From NCBI GenBank assembly GCA_947471745.1, contig CANJKZ010000010.1, positions 5,141,001 to 5,205,000 on the forward strand: a stretch of DNA of 64,000 nucleotides, written 5' to 3'. Position 1 is the first letter of the stretch. Every line of letters starts with the position of its first letter. The position numbers and the translations under genes are program-made. The notes beneath the pieces were generated by a model. The model searched no databases, had not been told where the DNA came from, and was given only the letters and a program-made list of their open reading frames with translations. Of the stretch, positions 9,299 to 20,900 are shown in pieces. This DNA is from Closterium sp. Naga37s-1 (lineage: Eukaryota; Streptophyta; Zygnematophyceae; Desmidiales; Closteriaceae).

Positions 9299-10984
9299 CT
9301 GGTGGTGCTCAGTTGGATCGGGCTGGTGATGCTGGTCGTGGCAGGGGTGGTGGTGGTGGTGGTGCTATGTGTGGTGGTGCTGGTGGTATGGAGAGAGGGG
9401 CTGGTGCGGAGAGGGGATGGGGCAGGAGGAGGAGAGTGAGGAAGAAACGGATAGTCATGGAGTGTGATGCTGATGGTGTGAGTGATGAGGAGTGGGAGGA
9501 GGTGGAGGAGAGAAGGGGAGATGCGAAAGAGGTGGAAGGAGGAGGAGGGGGAGGGGAGGAGGGGAATGGCGAGGAGGGAGAGGTGTTTCTAGAAGACATC
9601 GTTTCTGAAGAGGTGGGCGTTGTTGTGTGACAAAAGGCATCAAAGGCGGGGTAGGTGTCTCTGGAGGATATCTCTTCTGAAGAGGTGGGTGGGTCATTGT
9701 GTGACAGTAATGAGAGACCTGAAAAGTGGCTCTGCACTCGCGCCCAGTTGTGACAGTTTCTTAAAATCTCTCAGAGCTGATTATGCACGTGTAACTTCAA
9801 AAGTGGCTCACATTCAAATTATAAGGGTCCATCTGTGTCCCGCCCTCCCCCTCAACCCTCTGCCCCCCTCCTCTCTGACGTCCCTCACAGCTTCTCCTGC
9901 TCGTATTGCATCATCGGCGGCAGAAGTTTTGAGACGTCTCAAAAACATTTTCTTATCATGTCTCAAAACGCCATCGCTCGCAGCTTCCCCTGCTCGCACT
10001 GCAACGTTTGAGACAGAAGCATTTCTACTGTGTACCCTTTGATGTGACTTAATGCCCATCCTTCCTTCTTCTTGCCACCTCACCTCCTTGCCACCTCACC
10101 TCCTTGCCACCTCACCTCCTTGCCACCTCACCTCCTTGCCACCTCCTCCTTGCCACCTCCTCCTTGCCACCTCACCTCCTTGCCACCTCACCTCCTTGCC
10201 ACCTCCTCCTTGCCACCTCCTCCTTGCCACCTCACCTCCTGCTCTCCTCCCTCCCTGCCATCCCTCGCAGCTTCTCCTACTAGCTCTGCATCGGCTGCGA
10301 CAGAGGCATTTCTACTGCATACACTGCGGCTGTCAGGTGGGAACTCTGTTGCTGCCAGGTGTGTTCTCTGTTGCTGTCAGGTGAATTCAGGGGTTAGGGT
10401 TCTAATCTGCAATCAGGATTGCTCATGTTGCTCGTTGCATCGTGTTGTTTCACCCACCCGATAAACTATCATCGTGTTGTTTTGCCCGCCCCAACCAGCA
10501 TCATGTGGTTTGCATGCAAGTTATTAGAATTTGATGCGACTGCGCAGACTTGCATCATAACAATATGGACAAGTTAAGTTCCCTCCCTCTCCCCTTCCCC
10601 GTCCCTCCCTACTCCCCCCACCTCCCGCCTCCTCCCTCCTCTCCCCCACCCCTCTGCTCTTGGTTGCAGTACGAAAGTGAAAAGGCCCTTGCCAGCCTGT
10701 GCCTAGGGGAAGACGAGGAGGCACATTGAAGAAGAGGCTTTAAGTAAACTCACTCCCTTCCCCTTCACCCTTTCTCCCCCACACTCCCACCGCTCTGCTC
10801 CTGGTTGCAGTATGAAAGCGAAGAGGCCCTTGCAAGCATGTGCCCAGGGGAAGTCTAGTTTTGAGGCGCCTCAAAACTGCCTCCTCCCTTCTCCTCCCCC
10901 CCACCCCTCTGCTCTTGGTTGCAGTATGAAAGCGAAGAGGCTCTTGCCAGCCTGTGCCCAGGGGAAGACGAGGACGCTCACTGA
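8269..10984 (+). CDS. GPATCH11: G-patch domain protein of the GPATCH11 type with C-terminal DUF4187, three exons
   Basis: Exon 1 is 8269-9612, exon 2 is 10271-10336, and the last exon is one of three copies (10670-10729, 10811-10858, 10925-10984). All junctions are phase 0; with the third copy the protein is about 489 aa. N-terminal NDYMGDLSAFLPPEDSS matches the acidic start of the family. GFKLLQKMGFK opens the G-patch, a helicase-activating glycine motif. EPVALSLKRDRKGLGKEEE is the conserved block that follows in GPATCH11. A Glu/Lys/Arg-rich helical region comes next. Exon 2 plus the last exon give LRQRHFYCIHCGCQ then YESEEALASLCPGED, the zinc-binding DUF4187 end. Human GPATCH11 has been linked to splicing factors (established in general). 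The canonical G-patch is interrupted by a long Gly/Arg/Glu-rich insert. The start at 8269 is the first ATG in frame after upstream non-coding sequence. Confidence 0.85.
9655..9700 (+). repeat. Duplicate of the end of GPATCH11 exon 1 with its 5' splice site
   Basis: CTGGAGGATATCTCTTCTGA then AGAG|GTGGGT repeats the exon end CTAGAAGACATCGTTTCTGA then AGAG|GTGGGC at 9612. The decoy donor is at 9684/9685. Encoded residues would be LEDISSEE against LEDIVSEE. Confidence 0.75.
9881..10040 (+). repeat. Two truncated copies of GPATCH11 exon 2, each with a 3' splice site
   Basis: Acceptors precede 9891 and 9984. The copies read LLLLVLHHRRQKF-stop and LPLLALQRLRQKHFYCVP, against the complete LLLLALHRLRQRHFYCIHCG at 10271. 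Neither has a donor. A TTTTGAGACGTCTCAAAA palindrome (9927-9944) breaks the first copy. Confidence 0.8.
10063..10250 (+). repeat. Short tandem repeat in GPATCH11 intron 1
   Basis: CTTGCCACCTCACCTC-type units of 12-16 bp repeat about a dozen times in two alternating lengths. They are pyrimidine-rich on the transcribed strand and lie just upstream of the exon 2 acceptor at 10271. Confidence 0.85.
10337..10386 (+). repeat. Triplicated 5' splice site of GPATCH11 exon 2
   Basis: The real donor TGTCAG|GTGGGA is followed within 50 bp by TGCCAG|GTGTGT and TGTCAG|GTGAAT, separated by copies of ACTCTGTTGC-like sequence. Units are about 20-25 bp. Use of the later donors would add codons to the zinc-binding region. 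Confidence 0.65.
10645..10984 (+). repeat. Three tandem copies of the GPATCH11 terminal exon
   Basis: Each copy has CTCTGCTCTTGGTTGCAG or a close variant as acceptor. Predicted endings are YESEKALASLCLGEDEEAH, YESEEALASMCPGEV and YESEEALASLCPGEDEDAH, each with its own stop. The middle copy is cut short right at a GAGGCGCCTC-centred palindrome (10857-10878). All three are phase-compatible with exon 2. Confidence 0.8.
10857..10878. repeat. 22-bp perfect palindrome with GGCGCC centre
   Basis: AGTTTTGAGGCGCCTCAAAACT, split at its centre between 10867 and 10868, lies between the second and third terminal exon copies of the G-patch gene. Confidence 0.9.
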
Positions 10985-11995
10985 CGGCAAAGAGCAGGCA
11001 AGAATGGTCAAGAATGTTAAAAAGTGGTCAAGAGCTGATGTTAGTGGTTGAATAGAGTGGGCATGATTGACAAAAGGGTACGGTACTACTGTATGTAGGG
11101 TACCAGTACTGACATGCATTTTATGCAAGCGAAGCTTGTTATCTAATTCCTTTTACGGTCGTACAGTATGAATGTAGCCATGGCAGTACACCTCCGGCCC
11201 AAGCAAGCTGTACTAAATTATTAGAGCAACCGCAACATTCCTAAGCGGCCTTAAGACCAAAGAATTGGAAGCATGGCAATTCGAGTCTGGAATGATATGT
11301 AACAATCGCAGGACCTTCTGGGAAATTTCCAAGGCACCTCAACTGTAATCCTAGCACTGCACTCCACTGCACTACATGCGCTCAGCGCCATGACCGCCTG
11401 CCCTTCTCAGGCTCTTGGGTACGAACAGAGCCACCCTCTCGTTGACCTGTGAGGCACCCTAACTTAGCCCTGCTCTGCATGCTCCCACGCTGCAGGCCCC
11501 CTCTCTCCACCACTTTCTCCTCTCTCCTCTCTCAGGTCACGCAGCGCAGCCACCCTTTTGTGGCACCTTAACACATAGCACAGCTCTGTTCTGCACGCTC
11601 CCAGGTGCAGCCGCGCAGGCCCCTCTCTCCACCCCCCTCTCCTCTCTGGTTCTTAGGCAGCCCAGCAGCCTCTAGCAGCTGGGACGACTTTTGAGGCGCC
11701 TCAAAAGTCGCCTCAAGAGGCGCCTCAAAAGTGCTCCCCCGCCGCAGCCCCCCTCTCCACCCCCCTCTCCTCTCTGGTTCTTAGGCAGCCCAGCAGCCTC
11801 TAGCAGCTGCTCTCGTGCCCTGAGCTCGTAGGATGGTTCCAGGAAGGAACCTAACCAGCAAGCATGTCTGTGACCGCTCAAATGGGTTGGGTGAGGCCAC
11901 TTATTGATGCGGTGGACTGGTGGAGAACCACCGTGAATAAACCGCGTCATTCATCTCACGGCCTTTCGAACGATTTTTCTCACACCCCCTTCCTC
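10985..11995. other. Region between converging genes, with a duplicated segment
   Basis: No gene is supported. A segment of about 60 bp ending in GGTTCTTAGGCAGCCCAGCA and then GCCTCTAGCAGCTG is present at 11620-11681 and again at 11749-11809. Between the copies lies a 26-bp perfect palindrome (11685-11710, CGACTTTTGAGGCGCC core) and a second GAGGCGCCTC block. Weaker copies of the same pyrimidine-rich/AG segment extend left to about 11400. The TTAG|GCAG shape looks like a duplicated acceptor, but I cannot tie it to a gene. Confidence 0.55.
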
Positions 11996-14900
11996 TCACA
12001 CCCCTTGGAAAATCTTCCCCAGTCTCATGATGCCGCTGGCCCTCTTCTTTCTCTCCTCCTTAGCAGCCGTCTTGTCTTTCACTACAAGCTCCACCACATG
12101 CCGCAGTGTACTCTCTATGTCCAGCACGCTTATCTGAAAGGATAAAAGAAAGATGAGTGGGAGAAAGGGGAAGATAGCACTTTGTACTGAAACATTGTCA
12201 TATATATATAAATATATACATATTTATTTATTTTGAAAAGACCTTTTTTTTTCTCTGAAATATCCCAACGAGCAGAAACTCACAACATCCGAATGAGAAA
12301 AGAAAGAAAGAAGGAAAGAAAAGCACTGACCTCCAGTTGAGGAACTCTGGCATATTGGGCTGCTCAGTGGCGGGCTCCTTAAGAACAGGAAAATGCAGTA
12401 TTTTTGTACATATACATATTTACAGACACTTAGATAATATATTTTGAGACTCACCATCCAGACGGAGTTGAGGAACTCGGGCATGTTGGGCTGCTCGCTG
12501 GCTGGCTTCTGAGGGTCCATGCTGACCTTCATTTCCGATAGCCTGTGAGTGATTTGGGCAAGGGCAGGAGAAACATGAGTGGAATTAGAGGAAGAGTAAT
12601 CACGCGGAACCATTAATGGTGCTCCTCCTTGCTGGCTGGCTTCTGAGGGTCCATGCTGACCTTCATTTCCGATAGCCTGTGAGTGATTTGGGCAAGGGCA
12701 GGAGAAACATGAGTGGAATTAGAGGAAGAGTAATCACGCGGAACCATTAATGGTGCTCCTCCTTGCTGGCTGGCTTCTGAGGGTCCATGCTGACCTTCAT
12801 TTCCGATAGCCTGTGAGTGATTTGGGCAAGGGCAGGAGAAACATGAGTGGAATTAGAGGAAGAGTAATCACGCGGAACCATTAATGGTGCTCCTCCTTGC
12901 TGGCTGGCTTCTGAGGGTCCATGCTGACCTTCATTTCCGATAGCCTGTGAGTGATTTGGGCAAGGGCAGGAGAAACATGAGTGGAATTAGAGGAAGAGTA
13001 ATCACGCGGAACCATTAATGGTGCTCCTCCTTGCTGGCTGGCTTCTGAGGGTCCATGCTGACCTTCATTTCCGATAGCCTGTGAGTGATTTGGGCAAGGG
13101 CAGGAGAAACATGAGTGGAATTAGAGGAAGAGTAATCACGCGGAACCATTAATGGTGCTCCTCCTTGCTGGCTGGCTTCTGAGGGTCCATGCTGACCTTC
13201 ATTTCCGATAGCCTGTGAGTGATTTGGGCAAGGGCAGGAGAAACATGAGTGGAATTAGAGGAAGAGTAATCACGCGGAACCATTAATGGTGCTCCTCCTT
13301 GCTGGCTGGCTTCTGAGGGTCCATGCTGACCTTCATTTCCGATAGCCTGTGAGTGATTTGGGCAAGGGCAGGAGAAACATGAGTGGAATTAGAGGAAGAG
13401 TAATCACGCGGAACCATTAATGGTGCTCCTCCTTGCTGGCTGGCTTCTGAGGGTCCATGCTGACCTTCATTTCCGATAGCCTGTGAGTGATTTGGGCAAG
13501 GGCAGGAGAAACATGAGTGGAATTAGAGGAAGAGTAATCACGCGGAACCATTAATGGTGCTCCTCCTTGCTGGCTGGCTTCTGAGGGTCCATGCTGACCT
13601 TCATTTCCGATAGCCTGTGAGTGATTTGGGCAAGGGCAGGAGAAACATGAGTGGAATTAGAGGAAGAGTAATCACGCGGAACCATTAATGGTGCTCCTCC
13701 TTGCTGGCTGGCTTCTGAGGGTCCATGCTGACCTTCATTTCCGATAGCCTGTGAGTGATTTGGGCAAGGGCAGGAGAAACATGAGTGGAATTAGAGGAAG
13801 AGTAATCACGCGGAACCATTAATGGTGCTCCTCCTTGCTGGCTGGCTTCTGAGGGTCCATGCTGACCTTCATTTCCGATAGCCTGTGAGTGATTTGGGCA
13901 AGGGCAGGAGAAACATGAGTGGAATTAGAGGAAGAGTAATCACGCGGAACCATTAATGGTGCTCCTCCTTGCTGGCTGGCTTCTGAGGGTCCATGCTGAC
14001 CTTCATTTCCGATAGCCTGTGAGTGATTTGGGCAAGGGCAGGAGAAACATGAGTGGAATTAGAGGAAGAGTAATCACGCGGAACCATTAATGGTGCTCCT
14101 CCTTGCTGGCTGGCTTCTGAGGGTCCATGCTGACCTTCATTTCCGATAGCCTGTGAGTGATTTGGGCAAGGGCAGGAGAAACATGAGTGGAATTAGAGGA
14201 AGAGTAATCACGCGGAACCATTAATGGTGCTCCTCCTTGCTGGCTGGCTTCTGAGGGTCCATGCTGACCTTCATTTCCGATAGCCTGTGAGTGATTTGGG
14301 CAAGGGCAGGAGAAACATGAGTGGAATTAGAGGAAGAGTAATCACGCGGAACCATTAATGGTGCTCCTCCTTGCTGGCTGGCTTCTGAGGGTCCATGCTG
14401 ACCTTCATTTCCGATAGCCTGTGAGTGATTTGGGCAAGGGCAGGAGAAACATGAGTGGAATTAGAGGAAGAGTAATCACGCGGAACCATTAATGGTGCTC
14501 CTCCTTGCTGGCTGGCTTCTGAGGGTCCATGCTGACCTTCATTTCCGATAGCCTGTGAGTGATTTGGGCAAGGGCAGGAGAAACATGAGTGGAATTAGAG
14601 GAAGAGTAATCACGCGGAACCATTAATGGTGCTCCTCCTTGCTGGCTGGCTTCTGAGGGTCCATGCTGACCTTCATTTCCGATAGCCTGTGAGTGATTTG
14701 GGCAAGGGCAGGAGAAACATGAGTGGAATTAGAGGAAGAGTAATCACGCGGAACCATTAATGGTGCTCCTCCTTGCTGGCTGGCTTCTGAGGGTCCATGC
14801 TGACCTTCATTTCCGATAGCCTGTGAGTGATTTGGGCAAGGGCAGGAGAAACATGAGTGGAATTAGAGGAAGAGTAATCACGCGGAACCATTAATGGTGC

Positions 14901-17900
14901 TCCTCCTTGCTGGCTGGCTTCTGAGGGTCCATGCTGACCTTCATTTCCGATAGCCTGTGAGTGATTTGGGCAAGGGCAGGAGAAACATGAGTGGAATTAG
15001 AGGAAGAGTAATCACGCGGAACCATTAATGGTGCTCCTCCTTGCTGGCTGGCTTCTGAGGGTCCATGCTGACCTTCATTTCCGATAGCCTGTGAGTGATT
15101 TGGGCAAGGGCAGGAGAAACATGAGTGGAATTAGAGGAAGAGTAATCACGCGGAACCATTAATGGTGCTCCTCCTTGCTGGCTGGCTTCTGAGGGTCCAT
15201 GCTGACCTTCATTTCCGATAGCCTGTGAGTGATTTGGGCAAGGGCAGGAGAAACATGAGTGGAATTAGAGGAAGAGTAATCACGCGGAACCATTAATGGT
15301 GCTCCTCCTTGCTGGCTGGCTTCTGAGGGTCCATGCTGACCTTCATTTCCGATAGCCTGTGAGTGATTTGGGCAAGGGCAGGAGAAACATGAGTGGAATT
15401 AGAGGAAGAGTAATCACGCGGAACCATTAATGGTGCTCCTCCTTGCTGGCTGGCTTCTGAGGGTCCATGCTGACCTTCATTTCCGATAGCCTGTGAGTGA
15501 TTTGGGCAAGGGCAGGAGAAACATGAGTGGAATTAGAGGAAGAGTAATCACGCGGAACCATTAATGGTGCTCCTCCTTGCTGGCTGGCTTCTGAGGGTCC
15601 ATGCTGACCTTCATTTCCGATAGCCTGTGAGTGATTTGGGCAAGGGCAGGAGAAACATGAGTGGAATTAGAGGAAGAGTAATCACGCGGAACCATTAATG
15701 GTGCTCCTCCTTGCTGGCTGGCTTCTGAGGGTCCATGCTGACCTTCATTTCCGATAGCCTGTGAGTGATTTGGGCAAGGGCAGGAGAAACATGAGTGGAA
15801 TTAGAGGAAGAGTAATCACGCGGAACCATTAATGGTGCTCCTCCTTGCTGGCTGGCTTCTGAGGGTCCATGCTGACCTTCATTTCCGATAGCCTGTGAGT
15901 GATTTGGGCAAGGGCAGGAGAAACATGAGTGGAATTAGAGGAAGAGTAATCACGCGGAACCATTAATGGTGCTCCTCCTTGCTGGCTGGCTTCTGAGGGT
16001 CCATGCTGACCTTCATTTCCGATAGCCTGTGAGTGATTTGGGCAAGGGCAGGAGAAACATGAGTGGAATTAGAGGAAGAGTAATCACGCGGAACCATTAA
16101 TGGTGCTCCTCCTTGCTGGCTGGCTTCTGAGGGTCCATGCTGACCTTCATTTCCGATAGCCTGTGAGTGATTTGGGCAAGGGCAGGAGAAACATGAGTGG
16201 AATTAGAGGAAGAGTAATCACGCGGAACCATTAATGGTGCTCCTCCTTGCTGGCTGGCTTCTGAGGGTCCATGCTGACCTTCATTTCCGATAGCCTGTGA
16301 GTGATTTGGGCAAGGGCAGGAGAAACATGAGTGGAATTAGAGGAAGAGTAATCACGCGGAACCATTAATGGTGCTCCTCCTTGCTGGCTGGCTTCTGAGG
16401 GTCCATGCTGACCTTCATTTCCGATAGCCTGTGAGTGATTTGGGCAAGGGCAGGAGAAACATGAGTGGAATTAGAGGAAGAGTAATCACGCGGAACCATT
16501 AATGGTGCTCCTCCTTGCTGGCTGGCTTCTGAGGGTCCATGCTGACCTTCATTTCCGATAGCCTGTGAGTGATTTGGGCAAGGGCAGGAGAAACATGAGT
16601 GGAATTAGAGGAAGAGTAATCACGCGGAACCATTAATGGTGCTCCTCCTTGCTGGCTGGCTTCTGAGGGTCCATGCTGACCTTCATTTCCGATAGCCTGT
16701 GAGTGATTTGGGCAAGGGCAGGAGAAACATGAGTGGAATTAGAGGAAGAGTAATCACGCGGAACCATTAATGGTGCTCCTCCTTGCTGGCTGGCTTCTGA
16801 GGGTCCATGCTGACCTTCATTTCCGATAGCCTGTGAGTGATTTGGGCAAGGGCAGGAGAAACATGAGTGGAATTAGAGGAAGAGTAATCACGCGGAACCA
16901 TTAATGGTGCTCCTCCTTGCTGGCTGGCTTCTGAGGGTCCATGCTGACCTTCATTTCCGATAGCCTGTGAGTGATTTGGGCAAGGGCAGGAGAAACATGA
17001 GTGGAATTAGAGGAAGAGTAATCACGCGGAACCATTAATGGTGCTCCTCCTTGCTGGCTGGCTTCTGAGGGTCCATGCTGACCTTCATTTCCGATAGCCT
17101 GAGGGGTGGTTTGCGTATGGGCAGGAGAAATAGTAGAGAGGAGAGAGGAGAGAGGAGTGGGATTGGAGGAAGAGCAATCGCGCGGAAGTGTTACTGGTGC
17201 TCGCTGGCTGGCTTCTGAGGGTCCATGCTGACCTTCATTTCCGATAGCCTGTGGGGTGAGTGGAAGGGGTAGGAGAGTTTGGGTCACGGACTGATTCTAA
17301 TCTAACAGCTGCAAATGATCCATGTATCCCTGGTTTACTTGGGTGCGGTGTGCCCTGAGTTGAGTGCCACATTGATAGCGGTATACTAAATATACATGGT
17401 GTTCCCGACTCCCACTGTAAAAGTCATACTCGTAGCCCCCAAAATTAGTACTCACTACTGGTGTGCCGCGTCAACAGCGTTGTAGCGAGTCTTCATGGTG
17501 GCCCCGACTCCTCATAAGAGGCGAATCCTTGAGGGAAATGACCTACTTAAGTGTGCCCCGACTCATAAGCGGCGACTCCAAGTGGAAAGACTTACTAAGT
17601 GTGCCCCGACTCCCTACTTCAAGGAGCCCGACTCTGAAGCTCAATACTTACTTGAGTGCCGCGTCAACAGCGTTGTACCGGGTCTTCATGGTGTGCCCCG
17701 ACTCCTTCACTGCGTTCACAAATCCCGGGATGCCGAGCAACTCTGTGAGGCCTAGTAGCACCTGCGCCCGCGAGTAGTACGTGTAGCTGATGGGAGGGTG
17801 GGGGAGCGGATAGGGAGCAGGGAAAGGAAGAACAGGTTAAAAGGAAGGGCGGAGGGTGTGCCCCGACTCCTTGATTGCGTTCACAAATCCCGGGATGCCG

Positions 17901-20900
17901 AGCAGCTCGGTGAGGCCTAGCAGCACCTGCGCGCGCGAGTAGTACGTGTAGCTGTTGATGGGGGTGGGGCGGTGGGGGAGGAGATGGGGAGAGATGGAAA
18001 GGAAGAGCACATTAGATAGGGACAGAGGGTGCTCTCATGAAACCCGGGATGCCGAGCAGTTCTGTGAGGCCCAGCAGCACCTGCGCTCGCGAGTAGTACG
18101 TGTAGCTGTTTTGGAGGCCGGGAGAGGGGAGGGGATAGAGAACATGGAAAGGAAGAACACGTTCAAAATGAGGGCAACGAGTGTGCGTTCACACCACCAA
18201 GCCCGGGATGCCGAGCATCTCTGTAGCCCCAGCGCACCTGCGCGCGCGAATAGTACGTGTAGCCGATTTTGAGGGGGGAGGAGGGTGGAGGGGTTGGGGG
18301 AGAGAGGAGAGAAAAGCGTGAGGAGAGTATCTCTTTGAGCCCCAAAAGCGTCCGATACAGTGCCAGTACACTACATACCCGATACACTGCCAATGCCCTC
18401 CACATACCCGATGCAGTGCAGGAAGGCGACCCCAAAGGCCTCCCCCTTCAACTCGTCCACCTGCTTCACAGCCTCCCTCACAAACCCCTCCTCATCCCCC
18501 TTTAACCACAGCTCCAGCCGCTTCAACAGCCCGTCCGCCAGCTCCCTCTCTCTCCGCGCCTGGCGGCCAAACACCACAAACCGCAACAGGCTCATAACCT
18601 CGCATACCCGATACCCATCAAATCCACGTACCCGATACAGTGCAAGAACGCTACGCCAAACGCCTCCCCCTTGAGCTCGTCCACCTGCTTCACAGCCTCC
18701 CTCACAAACCCCCCCCTTTAACCACAGCTCCAGCCGCTTCAGCAACCCGTCAGCGAGCTCCCTCTCTCGCCGCGCCTGCCACCGCTTCACCTCCTCCACC
18801 GTCAGATTCCCCCCAGTCCCCAAAGCACCACATACCTGACACAGTTCCAGAACCACCACCTACCCGATGCAGTGCAGGAAGGCGATCCCAAACGCCTCCC
18901 CTTTGAGCTCATCCACCTGCTTCACAGCCTCCCGCACAAACCCCTCCTCATCACCCTTCAACCACAACCACACAAACACCAAATAACAAAAGTTCCACCA
19001 CCCCACGTACCCAATGCAGTGCAGGAAGGCGACCCCAAACGCCTCCCCTTTGAGTTCGTCCACCTGCTTCACAGCCTCCCGCACAAACCCCTCCTCATCC
19101 CCCGCCAGCCACAACCCTACAAACACCAGATGACAACATTCCCACCACACCGCATACCCGATACAGTGCAAGAAGGCGACCCCGAAAGCCTCGCCCTTGA
19201 GCTCGTCCACCTGCTTCACAGCCTCTCTCACAAACCCCTCCTCATCCCCTCTCAACCACAGCCCCAGCCGCTTCAGCAGCCCGTCCGCCAGCTCCCTCTC
19301 CCGCCGCGCCTGCCACCGCTTCACCTCCTCCACCGTCAGATTCCCCGCCGCCGTGTACGCCACTGTCAACTCCCCCACAAGCGGTTTGAACCGCTCTGCA
19401 CCGAACGCCATGGTGAAGAAGGACCCGGGGTCCATGAAGGTGTCTTCGAGCGCGGCGCGGCCGAAGCGGTCGTACTGCTCGCGCTTGGCGGGGTCCATGA
19501 GGACTTGGTAGGCTTCACCGACAGCTTGGAACTTGGCCTTGGCGGTTTCATCCCCGGGGTTCTTGTCGGGATGGCACGTGCGCGCTAGCTGCGGAGGGGG
19601 GATTGAGGAAAGGGGGACGAGATAGGGGTGGTGGCACGCGCGGAGTGGTGGAGAGGGAAAGGAGGTCAAGGAAGGGATGGCACGTATGCACTAGGTTAGC
19701 GGTCGTACTGCTCGCGCTTGGCGGGGTCCATGAGGACTTGATAGGCCTCGCCCACCGCCTGAAACTTGGCCTTGGCGCTCTCGTCGCCGGGGTTTTTATC
19801 CGGATGGCACGTGCGCGCTAGCTGCAGAGAGGGGATAGAGGAAAAGGGGACGAGATAGGGGTGGAACCGTGCGTGGAAAGGCGGGGAAGGAAGAGAGGTT
19901 AAGGGAGGGATGGCATGCACGCACTAGCTGCAGACACGGTATAAGTGAGGAGGCAGGAGGTTGAGGAGAGGGTTTGGGTGGGAAGGGAGTGTGGGAGGGT
20001 TTGTGCTGCTTTGAAGAACATGTCACACACACGCAGGGGCGTCCAGATCAACAACCCAGTCTGTCACCAATATATTGGTGTTACTCTTGAGAATTCTCAA
20101 AAGCAACCCTGGCACCGTCCATATCATCCACCCATGCACGTCACAATACCCCCACTAAGCGTCTCCTCCGCTTTCCCCCTCCTCTCCTCCTCTCCTCCTC
20201 CCCTCCCCTCCCCAATCCCCCACAGTTCCGCTTCCCCTCTCCCCCTCACCGCCCCTTCCTCCCCCCTCCCCCAGCACGCACCTTGTAGTACGCCTTTTTA
20301 ATCTCCACGGACGACGCGTCCGTCGCGACCTCCAGAACCAGGTACAGCGCCTCGTCCTTAACCTCCCTCTTCTCCCCCTTCTTCTCCGCCGCGGCCGCCG
20401 CTTCCGCGGCTGACGTGGCGGCTGCTTCGTCGGCAGCAGCCTTCGCCGCTGACGTGGCAGTCGCCTCCTCTGTTTCCGTTTCGAGCGCGATTTTCTCGAC
20501 AGTTTCGCGCGTGTGCGAATACGTCTGTTCGTTAAGCTTATCCACGTCTGGATCTTCCAGAATCTCCCCTTTTTCCGCCTCCTCCTCGCACTTATCCTTC
20601 TTCATCATCTCCCGAACCGCGTCCGGCATGTTCTTAATCCCCTGTCCTAACTGCTGCGCGCCTTGTACTATTCCTATAGTAGGCAGCACGACGAGACTAG
20701 CCACCCCCGCCACGGTCCCTTTAACCAGCCCGATCCCGCCCTCCTGCGCAGCGCCCGCGATAGGCGCCGCGACGAGCGCGCCGACGCCGGCGAAGACACC
20801 CTTTCCGACGGAAATAAAGCCTTTTCGGATGCCTTCGCGAAGGTTCTTCGCGCTCCGGTCACCGTAGAGCTGGTCAATTCGCTCCTGAACCTCCTTCAGG

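Noticed and set aside
12600-17100. CRISPR array or centromeric satellite
   Set aside because: The 134-bp units repeat without variable spacers, carry a piece of a DnaJ exon with its splice acceptor, and lie inside one intron. This is a local tandem amplification in a eukaryotic gene.
18872-19588. Plus-strand frame of about 240 codons over the DnaJ exon
   Set aside because: The minus strand encodes a clear J domain with HPD; the plus frame has no domain.
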